Shown here: piece after piece, positions 49,331 through 60,791 of the stretch
Position numbering within the stretch: position 1 is the stretch's first letter
Layout: every line of letters starts with the position of its first letter
DNA from: Ophioderma brevispina
Taxonomy: Eukaryota; Echinodermata; Ophiuroidea; Amphilepidida; Ophiodermatidae
Length of the DNA stretch: 64,000 bases
Reading direction: 5' to 3'
Assembly (NCBI GenBank): GCA_023653785.1
Contig: JAMKCH010084929.1
Coordinates: forward strand, 1-64,000
Program-made: the position numbers and the translations under genes
The notes under the pieces: generated by a model
Database searches by the model: none
Told to the model about the DNA's origin: nothing
Seen by the model: the letters and a program-made list of their open reading frames with translations, nothing else

Positions 49331-50836
49331 ATTCATTTTACACTAACCAATAATCCATTGTAGCAAAGACTTTCTGTTCCCTGATAATGAACAAACTTTA
49401 TAATCACATCAACCTTCATATTTTAATATGGACCTGATTCAAAAAGTTACATTTCAGCCTGCTTAATTTCATAGCTCTTCATTTATCACGTAGACCGTCA
49501 AAGCAGAAATTAAAACGAGCATCATTTGTTAAAAGTGAAAACCGGGGCAGCATAATTTTGATGGCAGCTATTTCCTTTACACAACTTTTCCCCTTTCTGG
49601 CTCATGAAATCAATAACCGTTCACCCATTATTGGTCGATAAATGTTTGAACGTCCTCAATAAGATACCCCTTCGAACATTCCAGCCACCAGGCAACATGA
49701 ATATCACTCCTATCCATCAAAGGGGATCTATTTTTAAAGATTATTTCAAATCTAAAACAAAAATTAAGAACAAATAGGTATAAAGTATGCATGAAACCAT
49801 ACCATTGGGCATCATATCATAGCTGTTGGATTTTCATAGGAATAGCAGAACAATTGTCCGGATAAATTTCTGCCTTCTTCTATTTCCTATAAACCCCAGA
49901 TCTCCTCCATGTAGTCCGGCAACAGATGTCACGTATAATCAGTACTGCGATAATTTTGCCAACTTTGATTTTTCCTCCTTTGTTCAAGACATCACAGGAC
50001 ATCAACTTGTTTGCCCTGAATATTTCAGTGTGTATTGGCCTATTTGTTTTTTCCTATTACCCATCCCTCCATATTTCACTAGTATAGAGCTTATTCCAAA
50101 AATTTCAGTGATTCCAATCTTGTGTTTTGTGTTTTAATAGCGACATGTTTGAAATTTGGCATATTAGATTGGCACACACGTGGCAAGTTGCTATGCTAAC
50201 GGTTCAGATGACACAAAATCGCAATCTTTGGGGCAAGTCGGGGGACGAGGCTGTTGTCACGAAATGCCTCCTTAATATAATGTAACCGTGATCATCGGAA
50301 AAAATAAAATGGACTATATCATTATCAGTAGCTTCTTGTGAATCATATCAATTAGTAATAACAGTACAGGGTCATTTCGGATCCCCACCTCGTCCACCCG
50401 ACTTACCTCAAAAGTTTAGATTTTTATATCATCTGAACCGTTAGCCATAGTTATCCAGTGTATCTAATCTTACTTGCGCAAATTCGGTCGTTGTTCTGTA
50501 AGAAATTTGGCATTTTCGTATTTTCTAAAATCCGTACACGGACAAAAGTAAGCACAGTGGCCTATGGCCCTCGGGAAAAATCAATTGCTCATCACAACAA
50601 ACCGCAAGATCGGAATCTACTAAAATCTGTGAATAAGATTTTCTCAAGGATATCTAAGTGAACAAACGAATAAAACAAAAGTTGCTGGAATCACGAAACT
50701 CACCTTTATATAATATACGTATTAACATTAATAAATATTCATCTCACTTTGTCACTTTGTTCGACCGCTTAGTCTGTTGTTCTCGAAAAGAAATGACATA
50801 CATTGTCGGTGCCCTATGCATGCTGTCAAATAACCG
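49331..50836. other. Intergenic, nothing recognised
   Basis: AT-rich, with short chance frames on both strands. No domain or repeat family recognised. Confidence 0.4.
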
Positions 50837-51046
50837 TAACCCCCTGAAGTCTACCGGGAGATTTTATTGGGTTATACATCAGGTTATGGACGTAGTTTAG
50901 CCAATCAGAGACATGGTAAGAAACGCTAAAGTTTGTACAGATATATAGAATGTTAATTTTGATTGGTTAATGAAGGTTATACCTATGTATATCACGTACA
51001 TGAGCCAATCGGAGATACTGTTAGAAAGGAGACCTCAGGGGGTTAA
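50837..51046. mobile_element. Candidate 210-bp inverted-repeat element
   Basis: TAACCCCCTGAAGTCTACC at 50837-50855 pairs with GGAGACCTCAGGGGGTTAA at 51028-51046, an imperfect 19-base terminal inverted repeat. The interior has a diverged direct repeat (AGCCAATCAGAGACATGGT near 50898, AGCCAATCGGAGATACTGT near 51003). No target duplication identified. Confidence 0.5.
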
Positions 51047-53629
51047 TAGTTGATTCATTTGAACGTAAATGCATAGGGGTCTATGTGATAGTAAACTGCC
51101 ATTATTTCTCAAAGGTTCCGCCAACATTTAAATCATTTTAAACTCCTTCTGTCGCTATTTCATAACCAAATACCGCCCAAAATTGTGTCACGACATAGAG
51201 ATTTAGATCATTTTTTTAAAACGAAAACTGGTACAAAATTGGAAGAAAAAAACTATTATAAAACAGACCATGCCAACAAAACTAAGAGCGAAATCGGCAT
51301 TACAGATTTGTGATGCATTGTGGGAAGGTTTTGCCACTATTAGACTCCTGACTTTGCCAAATCAATATATGGTTTTTAATAATTTTGTTTATAAAAAAAG
51401 ATAATAATATTAAAAAAACCAAAAAAGAAAAATCGTATTTTTCAAATTAATCAAATTTTATATTTTTAAATATCAAAAGTATCTTAGAATATTTTTCGGA
51501 AATACCAAAAGGCATTTTCCCGAAATATTGACAGGGTCATAGGTCAGGAGTCCTAAAAATCTTTACCGGAAGTTAACAATGCGATTTGGCATTGACAAAT
51601 TGTCATATGTACGATAAAAAATTTTTGTTTGGGGGTTACGAGTCGCGTGGGCGCTAGGTCTGAAATAACTTAAACACAAAAATGAGCCGTGTGGCACAAA
51701 CGGGATGGACGCCTGCCTGGGTAGGGGGGAATGACCTAGATCTAACAAGGAACAATAAACGCTAACCCTTTTTGCGGTGATCGTCAGAGTTTCCTCTGGG
51801 GACGTTGGGGATAAGCCCATGGCATCTCTAGTGACGAGACGATCAGAATGCAAACTAATTTATTGGTAATACTTAAAACACAAGCCTCACTTTGAATGTT
51901 TCAAGTAGCCTAGCCTAATCAAATATCGTAATGCGTTTAGATATCACGAACGCAAACTAGAATAACCGCAAATCTAAGAAAGGCTTATGCACATTGATAA
52001 TTTTGTAGAAATTCACATGACAAGCTCATGAATTTGGACCGAATTAGACCGAGTATGAGTTTCGTATAAAAGTAATCTACAACTATTATTATTGAAAGTT
52101 AAATATGAACATTTTAAAGCACAAGATAAAAACGTTTGCTTGAGTTAGATTTAGTTCCAATATATTTATGAGTTGACCCAAACACAATGCAAACGAAAAC
52201 AACATTGTTAACATTACCGTGGGATTGACCAAAATAAGCTATCAAAAGTTTACCCAAAATAAACGTAGTGAACAAATGTGGATGGATGGAAAAGGGGGAG
52301 GATAGTTCGAATCGATTTAAAAGTGTACCAGTTCATTGGGCTACCGTCCCAATGGTTAATAAAAGGTAAAGTATTGGTGCCATATCTCTGATCTATAATT
52401 TCAGTACGAAGGCACATAAGAGTTCAAAGTCATCCTGGGGTAAAGAATCGTCAATTTGATTTCGAACTGGTTTTTTAATTGTCATTTGGTCACACTCGAC
52501 TGAATAATTGTATGATTGTGGACAGTTCTTAGAAGAATTACAAGAGTTAGACTTTGACCTCCAGTGGACCCTTTTACTTTGCATTCCAAATATGCAACGA
52601 CTTTTACATTGGTTGCAACCAGTGATGTGTTTCGGCTCCTGAACCATGAGACGAACAATTTGGACGCCATTTTTTTTAATAACGACCAAATATATCTGAA
52701 ATTTTACCCCAATTGTGACCTTGAAGACATTTTGCGGCTTCCTTATATTGAACTACAATCTGCAGATAGGGCAAACTATACCTTTTTTAATCAGAAGGGT
52801 GACGAACATGTTGATATACCTTCAATGCATTTGCCCTTTCATATTTTATCCTGTTAAAATTTATCCTCAATAAATTACATATTCCCTCATTGATTTTGTA
52901 AACTTTGGATATGTTTCTAAATATTTTTCATATTCCATTCGGGACACTGCTTCTTTACAATTAGTTTTGAGTTAAGGCTCCCGTTGTCCTACTTGGGACG
53001 CCTCATGTGTCCACTCGCGGTCCCCTTCCATACCTCGTTGCCATCGGTGGAATTTGCTTTCAAATTTCATCAGCATAACGAAATCATTTTAATCAGTCGC
53101 AATAATCACATTAATCATTTCCACAGATTGAAAAATAATGTTAATGTTTGTATTTTCGTAAAGTTTCCCGAACATATCTCGAAAGTTACGGATGTAATTT
53201 AATAGCGTTTGATTCAAAGTGTTAATCGACACTGCAACCACAGTGACACATTGCTCCGGACCAAGGTTGCACGTGATCCGTGGTCATTACGGTAATTGCG
53301 CCTCATAACTGTGAACTCATAAACAGACTGGTTGCCAGTTTTAATCGGAATGGTAAAATAAATTTTCCTTTAAAAACATTTCTGGCATGCAAGCTTCAAG
53401 TCAAAACACACACGTTCTTCATGCACACCTGGTGCAGGGCAGTGACGTCATGGGCTGTTAAATTGCTTTGAAATTATCGTTTGTATGGTAATGAAATAAA
53501 ATCCTGTTTTGCATGGAAATCGTACAGTTCTAATAATCCAAATTAGTTTCAAATATGCAGAAATAACGTATGATTGTACTTATATTTTTCTGATATCCTT
53601 CAATCGTGAGGTTAGAACTGTCATCTACT
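51047..53629. other. Intergenic, unassigned frames
   Basis: Downstream of the TMEM45-like gene. Overlapping frames of about 97 codons on opposite strands around 52393-52857 are open, but I cannot identify either. Any 3' UTR of the TMEM45-like transcript would extend into the right end of this stretch. I saw no clear polyadenylation signal that I would commit to. Confidence 0.35.
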
Positions 53630-54553
53630 TCACATCCATTTCCAGTGATATCCAACAATCGCGCAATTCAGCAGTATCTTCACCGTTCGAAAGAGGAAAT
53701 TGCGACCCTGTTTTCTGACCAATTTGGGATAAAATTCGGCATTTGCCCAACGATTGACACAAAAAATAACGATCCATCGCACCACGGAGTTGATGATAAG
53801 ACGAGGGAGGAATTGACATGTAAACATGACGGTCACCATCATCATGGATGTATGTTCATCACGATTCCAAGAAGTATTGCCATGATATACCGGATTGTAC
53901 AGAACGAACCCAGTCATGAAGAACCACATGCCGTGAAGTAAACAAAACACAACCCACATGTGTTCCAGGAGTGGATCCCCTAGATTCCAAACTTGCGCTA
54001 AAAGGCACACAGCGCTGCCCATAATGGCTAGGACGAGCAGCTTATGGAGATGAATGTCTAATTCAGTTCTGTCATGCAGGTGAAAGTGGAACAAAAAAGC
54101 CTCGACGAAGAAGGGGATCGCTTGAAAGAGCTTCTCCATTTGTGGTTCCAGACGATGTTTCGTCTGGCCAAGTATGGAAACCATAAAATGAATACCAAAG
54201 AAGGCAAACATTGTTCCGTGCTGCCAGTTGTTCAGATTTTCGCTGAAGGAACCATTGTGACTCAGAAGACGAAACCGTCCGTAAGCAACTATACCAACGG
54301 CCCCACCCCAGCTACACGCCAGAAAAAAGGCACCTGCAACAATCTTGTCGTGTGGAAAAAGCGGGACGTCTTCCACTAGAGTGGTTGGTCGCGCTTTACG
54401 GCATCGTCCATCTCGGTGTAGTTTGGAATTGATACCAGGTGTGGTGGACTTCTCACCAAGTCTGACATGAGTATAAGCCTGTTTAATTGCGTGCCATATG
54501 GCGTAAAGTATTAACATGATTCCAGGTATTGCGTGTCCGATAAATGTGCCCAT
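53630..54553 (-). CDS. TMEM45-family (DUF716) multi-pass membrane protein
   Basis: An intact frame of 307 codons. The start MGTFIGHAIPGIMLILYAIW is the TMEM45 opening: M-G-x-F-x-G-H-A-x-P-G running into the first membrane helix (about 8-26). A hydrophilic, basic linker (30-66) follows, then further hydrophobic segments near 70-91, 112-130, 144-157, 168-188, 196-220, 236-251 and 256-268. Family landmarks are NNWQHGTMFAFFGIHF (108-123), FFVEAFLFHFHLHDRTELD (148-166), IHLHKLLVLA (167-176) and GMWFFMTGFVLYNP (208-221). Vertebrate members are about 275 residues, so length is normal with a somewhat long tail. Their biochemical role is poorly defined; TMEM45A/B are reported in secretory-pathway membranes. 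The coding part lies in one exon, unlike vertebrate homologues as I know them, so it may be an intronless paralogue or a retrocopy under constraint. An acceptor-like CTCTGCAG ends 9 bases before the ATG, compatible with a 5' UTR intron. Plus-strand frames here are antisense shadows. Confidence 0.85.
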   Translation of the reverse strand: MGTFIGHAIPGIMLILYAIWHAIKQAYTHVRLGEKSTTPGINSKLHRDGRCRKARPTTLVEDVPLFPHDKIVAGAFFLACSWGGAVGIVAYGRFRLLSHNGSFSENLNNWQHGTMFAFFGIHFMVSILGQTKHRLEPQMEKLFQAIPFFVEAFLFHFHLHDRTELDIHLHKLLVLAIMGSAVCLLAQVWNLGDPLLEHMWVVFCLLHGMWFFMTGFVLYNPVYHGNTSWNRDEHTSMMMVTVMFTCQFLPRLIINSVVRWIVIFCVNRWANAEFYPKLVRKQGRNFLFRTVKILLNCAIVGYHWKWM

Positions 54554-54570
54554 CTTTGCACTCTGCAGAG
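54554..54570 (-). promoter_or_regulatory. Candidate 3' splice site just upstream of the TMEM45-like start
   Basis: On the minus strand TTGTTGTTCAGCTCTGCAG precedes AGTGCAAAG and the ATG. A pyrimidine-leaning run ending in CAG a few bases before the start codon suggests that a 5' UTR exon is spliced on here. This is inference only; short acceptor-like strings are common. Confidence 0.3.
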
Positions 54571-55238
54571 CTGAACAACAAGTGGTATCAGAAAATTAAC
54601 GAATCACATAATGTGTGCGAGGCCATTCAGTCAAGTCTACTCATAATATTGATGAATCTGTATATTCCATTTAGCTGCAGTCTGAAATGAAAGTAAAAAT
54701 ACACATATGATATCCTTAACTGGTATAATCAGAAGAGACGAACAAGCTCTTAACTGTAGAAAAAAAAGACGATATACCATGTATGCAATAACGTAAATAT
54801 ATTGGGCATAATTAAAGAATAAAGCAAGTAGCACTGGTGTAAGTCCTCAGGTTACCACAGTAACGTGCATAATGGATAAAGAACTAGCCCTGTATATTAT
54901 AACCCGTACATCTGCATAATGAAAATTATTATCCCGTGTTCGTTGGAATGCATGGTTGATTCTCTTCATACCGGCTGCGAATTGAGCAGTATCACGCACG
55001 GTGGCCTTGCAAGCGCTTAATGATAAATCATCGCTAAGAGATTTTTCAAAATAAAATTAACCCAACGTCATTTATAAAGAAACTGACCTCAAAACTATAA
55101 AATGTATAATTGTACTTTTTTCCCAAAAAAATTGAACCGCCTATATCCAGGTCAGTTCTAGCGCGGAAAGTGTTAACAAATTAACCATACACAACATTGT
55201 CATGCACGTGTTTACTTTAATAGCTTCCCACCAAACGA
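54571..55238. other. Upstream region of the TMEM45-like gene
   Basis: AT-rich, no recognised core promoter. If the coding exon is preceded by a 5' UTR intron, the true promoter may lie here or further right. Confidence 0.35.
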
Positions 55239-55975
55239 ATTTAAAGGGGGCACGAGGGCATTTTTGGAGGAAACAAATGTCTCTAAATTTGCACTTGTTT
55301 GGTTGTCGAACAGCAAGTACCAAGAACGTTTCCCCAGGGGGGTACTCAACACAAATGACCATACAGGGACGTGCCACAGACATCGGTCTCATTTTCAGCC
55401 TTCTGGTATAGCAATGACCCCTTTTTTCATGCCAATTTTGGTATATCAGTGGGTTGTTTTTTCAAAATATTCTCAAATTTGTTGGAAAATTAGTCAAATT
55501 TTCTTATTCGGAAGCCAAAATTTTCTAAAAATGTTTGGAAAATTAGTCCAATTTCTTAAATCTGAAGCCAAAATATTCAAAATTTGCTTAAAATGCCAAC
55601 ATTTTGAGGAAAAATTAGCAAATTTGTGTTAAATTTGGTCCAAAATTTGCATCTCTGGTATAGCTATGTGTCCCCTTTTTGGCAAAAAATGGTATAGATA
55701 TGGGTCCTACTTCCAGACTCTCGGAGGCACGTCTCTACCCAAACCAAACTTGGGTACCCCCCCCTGAACGTTTCCGAGGTTTATTTGCCAAACAAGTACA
55801 TGTAGAAGAGAAAACGTTTGGAACTTGCCTGCATGTTCCCCACAGAGAAGCATGCTTGGATTTACTCTCGTGCACAATAGAAAATACTAAATTCCCTCAT
55901 AAAAACCGCGTTTCAGCTTATTCACTACAGGTGCGATTTAATACATTGGTACATGGTAAGCATTCTGAATATGAA
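55239..55975 (+). repeat. Dispersed repeat copy split by a 431-bp insertion
   Basis: The parts left (55239-55333) and right (55765-55975) of the insertion are collinear with 33171-33480: AAATTTGCACTTG then GGTTGTCGA, AGTACCAAGAACG, GTTTATTTGCCAAACAAGT, GGAACTTGCCTGC, CTCTCGTGCAC, TTATTCACTACAGGTGCGA and TAATACATTGGTA. Confidence 0.75.
55334..55764. mobile_element. 431-bp MITE with CAGGGGGG-GTAC ends and 10-bp duplication
   Basis: The left end reads CCAGGGGGGTACTC; the right end in reverse complement reads CAGGGGGGGGGTACCC. The flanks GAACGTTTCC (55324-55333) and GAACGTTTCC (55765-55774) are an exact 10-base direct duplication. The interior is rich in short related phrases (GGAAAATTAGTC, AAGCCAAAAT, TTTGGTATA), without coding capacity. 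The uninterrupted relative at 33.25 kb confirms that this segment is an insertion. Confidence 0.8.
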
Positions 55976-57719
55976 AAGTGCCCCTGTGTCTCTTTAAAGA
56001 AAGCACTACCAATATACTATTGACCAGTGTGTGATAGTATTATGGTTAAATGCACATGTGAATTCCAATTACTGCAAATTCTCAGACAATACAACACACG
56101 AGCTACCCGTACAACATTCATATCATGCAGACAAAGTCAACCACTTTTTTCCTGAATATGATATAAATTATATATTGATCGATATTATTGTAACGTGTTG
56201 CGCAGACTACGGCGCATTGATATTTACGTGTATTAACCATTTTCACAACATCGAGCACACATGACGTTGGAAAGGAACATAAAAGCGTACCTCGTGTTCA
56301 TTTGAATTATTGATGCATGAGTAAAAAAAGCAAAGATGGAAAACGCCAATGAGCCTTGCGCTTTCATCATACATTTTGAAAAGTAACTTTATGTTGATAT
56401 CTGTTCTAGAAGATCCATGTTTTTACATATATTTAACATAAAACTGTCAATTTGAGGAAATCCTGTATTTTTAAGGGTGTGCAAAATACACGTCATTTTC
56501 CCACAGAGCTTGTACAGTAACGGTTTAGCAAGGTCCATATCATGAAATGCTTTGTTTTCAGTAAATTAAGGATTAATAATTTTTATATGTTACTAATAAT
56601 GGTTTACCTACATGCATGTGTGCACATATATTAGCCAAAAATTTCTATAGTTCTTTGATTTTTAAAAATATACTCGGCGGGCATCCATTAGTGCCGGGGG
56701 TTTCCATGGGATCTCACTAATTAACTCATTAACAGTACTAGGTCCAATTTATTTTTTTTTGTATGAAAGGAAACGCATTTAAAAGGCAGGCAATTACAAA
56801 AAATAATCGACGAAAAAAAAGCGGCCAGCGCAAAAAAAAAAAAAAAAAATTGGGGTCCATAGGAACCCCGACGGTTTTTTTTTTTTTGTTATAAACATTT
56901 CAAAATTATTTATTTTCATTGGGCATATTCAGAATCAGCGTTAAAATGCATTTAAATGAGTAAAAAAAAGCCTAGTCTTTGAAGATGGCTTCCCAAATGA
57001 CCTGTAAATATTTGGCAAACCATCTCATATACCACTCAATTATGTTATATGTGTTATAACTTTTACAGAATTGCCCAGCGTACAAAGAGTTCTAGGCCCT
57101 ATGACAAATGTATTCGAAGAGATACAAGGACATTTCCATAAAAATACAATTTTCCGTATTTAGAATGATTACCAATATTATAAATCACCCTGACGTGAAT
57201 AAGCTGAAAATACTGTCCTTATGCAATAAAAAGATAATTTTATATTTTCTCTCAGGTTCAGGTTCATATATTTCATTCATGCAGAATAACGATTGTAGCT
57301 ACAAATCAATATGATATAATGTAATTTATTACAAGTACATAATTTTCAACAAAATCTATAAGTTATTCTGTAATTTTTTTGTATAAAATTTATATATATT
57401 GAATGAGGTAGTAGTACGGTAATACATACTATAATATGATTATAACAATGTGTATTTAACTGAATGGAGAGAGATCAAAATACACCCCGAGGGGCTTTAA
57501 TCTTTGATCCCACACTGCCAATAATAAAAAAAAAAACCAGATACGAGTAAGAAGAAGTAGATCATTGTATATCTTCAGAGCTCGTCCATCCGTTCTAGAA
57601 TGTGCACTCTTGGTGTAGTTTCTCTTGGAAGGCAACGGGGATGTCAGAAAAAAAGTTCTAGTGCTTGGTAGGCAACTTCAGAGGTTCCTGGGCTTCGGAC
57701 CAGGCTTTGGTGGATTCAA
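55976..57719. other. Intergenic, AT-rich
   Basis: No gene recognised. A-run at 56832-56849 followed by GGGGTCC, T-run at 56875-56887, otherwise chance frames only. Confidence 0.4.
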
Positions 57720-58301
57720 CTAGTTTTGCGTGGCCACAACCGTCTCACTTCCCTCTGAGTTGATGTTTGGCATTGGTATCAAAGTCATCCTTTGGAAGGC
57801 TTTTGAGTTTCTGCTAAGCCAGATAGCATAGCTTCCTCTCAAGGCAGTCTTTGCTGCATGGTCCATGATCTTCTTCCTCTTTCCCTTTGGAATGCCGAGA
57901 GCTGAGAGGCATTTTGGCATGGATGTATTATACAACCCTCGGCTTCCTATCTCAATAGGGAAGTAGTGAGTGGTCCATGAGCGGTTCTCACATTCTGCAA
58001 CAAGTTCAGTATATTTGCATTTCTTTCTCATATTTGCATCAGCCATGTTTTGCTCAATTGGCACTGTCAGTTCTATAAGTACTGCTATCTTGGCTAATTC
58101 TGAGTAGATAATGATATCTGGTCGTTTTGCAGTCTCCATAATTTGTGGAGGGAATATAATTGGATTGTGTTCTTCATCAATAAGGAACCTTCCATTCATT
58201 GGCCTGGCTAGAATCGCACTGGCATTGCACTTGGTAGAAGTCAACGGTTGAGTTCTGTAAGCTTTCCCTTCCTTTGTTAATGACGTTAAACATTTTAAAA
58301 T
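57720..58301 (-). pseudogene. LINE-type C-terminal fragment with restriction-like (PD-(D/E)XK) endonuclease signature
   Basis: The minus strand is open from 58301 to the stop at 57720. Numbering from the TTG codon at 58244, RPDIIIYS begins at residue 41, IELTVP carries Glu58 and Thr60, RKKCKY gives Lys74-Lys77, and FPIEIGSRG lies at 95-103. The RPD-x14-E-x-T-...-K-x-K-Y arrangement matches the restriction-like endonuclease tail seen in retroelement-like proteins of many invertebrates and fish, which continue with a [PV]EVG.RG block and a helical C-terminus, as here. Upstream text (LTKEGKAYRTQPL) is in frame and likely coding. No RT domain was found next to it, so this is an isolated tail, though its frame is uninterrupted. 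A domesticated nuclease is possible but has no direct support. Confidence 0.6.
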
Positions 58302-59209
58302 TTACGGACAAATAATAATTTATGAAGGGGAAATACTAAGGGGAGACACTTATAAGACAGGACAGACATTGACGAGGACAGGACAACACAGAATCGTACA
58401 GGGACAATGATAGGCTAAGGGTAAGCAAGGCGAGGGCCATGCAGGGTCAAGCAAGGTCTGAAATGATGACAGGTTTGTGCAGGAGGTATTAACCATTATA
58501 ATAGTGGTCTTTCACCTCACTTGTTAGTTTCCGTTAGTATTAGGCATTGAATTCAGATCAATTTAATACCAACATCCAAAGTACTTGTGCTATTCAAAGT
58601 GTTGTGGACAATACATTTTTATGCATACATATCAGGGCGCGAGGGGGAAATTGCGGGCCCGGGAAACCTTGGAGTTACAACTTTCGTTTTCCAGAACCCC
58701 ATACCAGGGGAAGATTTTGAAGTTACAGTGGCGCGTGCCTCGGTGTGCTGGGGGAGCTGATAATGTAGTTGATGCAACTAAGGCTGACTCAGAGATTTCG
58801 AAATATAATTATTATTTTTGCATATTGTCTCGTGGACGTTAAGGTACGGAATACCCTTTAAACCACAAACAAAGATGCTCTTGTCACACATTATAGTGAA
58901 TCGTTATATAATAAATATGTTTATTATAAACTTTTATCAAATGATTGGTTCAAGAATTTGGGATGTCCCACACAGCAATTAACAATATGACAACAATAAT
59001 CAAATTCACAGTAGCGTCATTCCATGCCAATGCAACAAATCGAGTACACCATCACATCATGGATTTTTTTTTTGGGTTGTATGAAAGATATCATGAGAAA
59101 CAAACTACTGAACTTTGAGCTATTACCTTCTTTTCATTTTTTACGCTCAAACAAGTTTAAATTTGAGGGGGTCCCTCAAAAACATTGTACGGGCTGTGAA
59201 AATATTCAG
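58302..59209. other. Intergenic with an orphan transposon end
   Basis: Contains a purine-rich ACAGG/GGACA patch at 58340-58470. AGGCTGACTCAGAGATTT at 58781-58798 is identical to the ends of the 676-bp TTAA element at 37.5 kb, followed by similar AAATATAATTATTATTTTTG-like sequence, but no second end is nearby. Confidence 0.6.
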
Positions 59210-59569
59210 AGGGCCGTAAGTAAAGGACTACCCTTTGGAGAAACCTGATTTGGTGTTTTGATATGTGAGTTCCAATAAATTGTCTATACACTTGACTACC
59301 AAAATTTTTGTATGATAAACGTGCTCGATTGGAATATTGTTCAATAGTGAAGATGATTCAGTGTTTTGAACGTTTTTTGTTTTGGTAGTGTAAAAGTTAG
59401 AATAATTAGTTATGTTAACATTCAGGGATAATTGTATTATACTGCAAAGAGTACATAGGAAAAGTGTTTTCAAGGTTTGGGCAAGGTCATTGAATATATG
59501 GCTAGAGTAGGAGAACCAAATATAGAGCCTTGAGAGACGCCACATGATACTAGAAGCTTAAGGAGGTTA

Positions 59570-60057
59570 TAGTACATGTGGAACTGTATTTTGTGAAAAT
59601 TTAATATACAATCTTGCAACCAAGGTTTTTCTAAATCAAAATTGTATGAGGATTCCATTGGCATTTTTTTAAATGCGTTTTGATGATAATTAAGAGGGCA
59701 AATATGGCCGTGGGCCACAGGGTCTATGGGAGACCACTAGTCTTACCTGTAAAAGTCTCACTTTGAAGGTGAAACACAGATTCTATATACATTTTCTTAT
59801 TTAGTATGACCCAATGAACGATTTAAAACCAGTTTCAACAAAATTGGACCATTCTATTAAAACAATTTAAACACTTTTATTGTTTACCTCTGTACAAATT
59901 TTCCCCCTTATAAAACACCCAAGAACACATTTAAAAAAAAATGACACCCATGATTTTCAGATTCTCCATGAAATTCTGTATTTGAAAAAACATTGGTGTC
60001 AAAATTGTACATGGAAAAAACTAAACCAAAACATTAATTACATTTCCCCATGTACTA
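59570..60057. mobile_element. 488-bp MITE with TTA duplication inside the LINE RT
   Basis: The left end TAGTACATGTGGAACTGTAT and the right end in reverse complement TAGTACATGGGGAAATGTAA form terminal inverted repeats. More inner similarity between the arms continues through ACAATxTTGxxACCAA and TTTTTTTAAATG. TTA lies outside both ends (59567-59569 and 60058-60060). Removing the element and one TTA joins the LINE frame so that the HSSN and LLKLLVSCG blocks become adjacent, as in related LINEs. It fits a PIF/Harbinger-type MITE. Confidence 0.85.
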
Positions 60058-60628
60058 TTAGAAGAGTGACGATTGAAAGTGGTAAATTGCTTCCGATCCT
60101 GGAGATAGTTCGAAAGAAGTTCAAGGGGGATTCCGCGTATACCATAATAATGGAGTGTAGAGATTAAAATGTCAAGATCAATAGTGTCGAAGGCTTTGGA
60201 GAGGTCGAGGAAGACCAGATAGTGTGGTGTTTTTCTGATAGTACGGAAGAGATTTTGTGACATATGTCAAGAAGAGTGAGGTCTGTTGAGTGTTTATTCC
60301 GAAAACCGTACTAATTGTCGTGAAAAACATTGTTAGATGTAAAGAAATTATCAGGCCTATTATAAATGAGGCGCTCAAGGATTTTTCGGACGGTAATTTA
60401 AAAAAGGAATGGAGGTCATCCTTTTTGAAAATAGGAATAACTTTTGCAATCTTGAGAGCCGATGGGAAGATACCTGTGGAAAGTGAAAGATTGAAAATAT
60501 GAGCAAGAGGCCCAGCAATAAAGGGAGCAATTTCCTTGACAACGCTTGGATTGGTATCATCAAAACCAGGACTCTTGCCATTTTTGAACTTGCTAGTGAT
60601 ATCAAGAATTTCTTTCTCCGAAACCGGT

Positions 60629-60791
60629 GTGAAAGCAACTATAGTCCGGCAGGAGCCATAGTCCGGGCTCCATAGACGATGACGGAATAAAGCGTGAAAC
60701 TAATGTTGCGTGAAGAGTCAACTGAATTGAGTGCCCTATTCCTTACCGTTGTAGCCGGACTGTGAGTACGCCGGACTATAATTACTTCTAC
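60629..60791. mobile_element. 163-bp MITE inside the same LINE RT
   Basis: The terminal inverted repeats carry the core ACTATAGTCCGGC, and 24 of 28 bases match between arms when the flanking ACCGGT is included. A second TAGTCCGG(C/G) copy sits subterminally on both sides. ACCGGT occurs directly outside each end (60623-60628 and 60792-60797), a likely 6-bp duplication; it could be longer because TTCACA-like sequence also adjoins. It separates LINE residues CKSIFT from PVSEKEI, which are contiguous in related proteins. Confidence 0.75.

Noticed and set aside
53606..54379. Plus-strand frames of 111 and 101 codons
   Set aside because: Shadows of the TMEM45-like coding strand; no independent motif.
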